Assembly: GCA_036794395.1 (NCBI GenBank)
Contig: DAIRGS010000199.1
Coordinates: 1 to 13,141 of the forward strand
DNA: 13,141 bases
Direction of reading: 5' to 3'
DNA from: DASXMX01 sp036794395
GTDB taxonomy: Bacteria; Planctomycetota; Phycisphaerae; Tepidisphaerales; Tepidisphaeraceae
In this document: piece after piece, positions 13,105-13,141 of the stretch
Layout: every line of letters begins with the position of its first letter
Numbering within the stretch: position 1 is the first letter of the stretch
The notes under the pieces: generated by a model
What the model was told of the DNA's origin: nothing
What the model saw: the letters and a program-made list of their open reading frames with translations, nothing else
Database searches by the model: none
Program-made: the position numbers and the translations under genes

Positions 13105-13141
13105 ATGGGGAAGGGACGGCGTTGTTGAGGGGGGGAGGGAG

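Overview
The window most likely comes from a planctomycete-type bacterium. The clues are a moderately GC-rich sequence, a membrane protein with N-terminal zinc ribbons and an Ala/Pro linker (a layout common in Planctomycetota), a GC-rich dispersed palindrome whose read-through contains the peptide GEAPAEP, and housekeeping genes with strongly skewed third positions. The phylum is an inference; no rRNA or marker gene settles it.

Layout. Positions 1-697 are mostly non-coding and hold a dispersed palindrome (173-242), an orphan Tat signal peptide (314-595) and a good sigma70-type promoter (622-649). This promoter drives a large single-chain Type IIG restriction-modification enzyme (698-4159). 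Next comes the N-terminal half of a RimJ/RimL-type acetyltransferase (4175-4447), cut off in an AT-rich repeat. From 4473 to 7769 there is a second accessory block: a Fic protein on the minus strand, a truncated small gene, a zinc-ribbon membrane protein, and a two-gene unit made of a 57-residue protein overlapping a PARP-like ADP-ribosyltransferase candidate. The control region and first 15 codons of the small gene occur twice without gaps (5541-5711 and 6862-7032, about 81% identical), each with three operator-like repeats at identical spacing.

From 7797 the resident chromosome resumes: a GH1-like glycosidase, a 23S-IVP/four-helix-bundle gene bounded by inverted ATTGACAATGG-type repeats, and glutamine synthetase glnA, all on the minus strand. 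Then acpS and class I fructose-bisphosphate aldolase lie on the plus strand, separated by a nested palindrome. Positions 13105-13141 hold nothing I can recognise.

Reading it together. The plus strand is G-rich in the resident parts whichever strand is coding, but this skew disappears or reverses in 698-4159 and about 4460-7790. The restriction enzyme, Fic protein and ADP-ribosyltransferase pair therefore look like a mosaic defence/toxin island dropped into a housekeeping neighbourhood. The best candidate for an undescribed system is the small protein plus ADP-ribosyltransferase unit with its duplicated operator region, one copy of which now sits upstream of the zinc-ribbon membrane protein.
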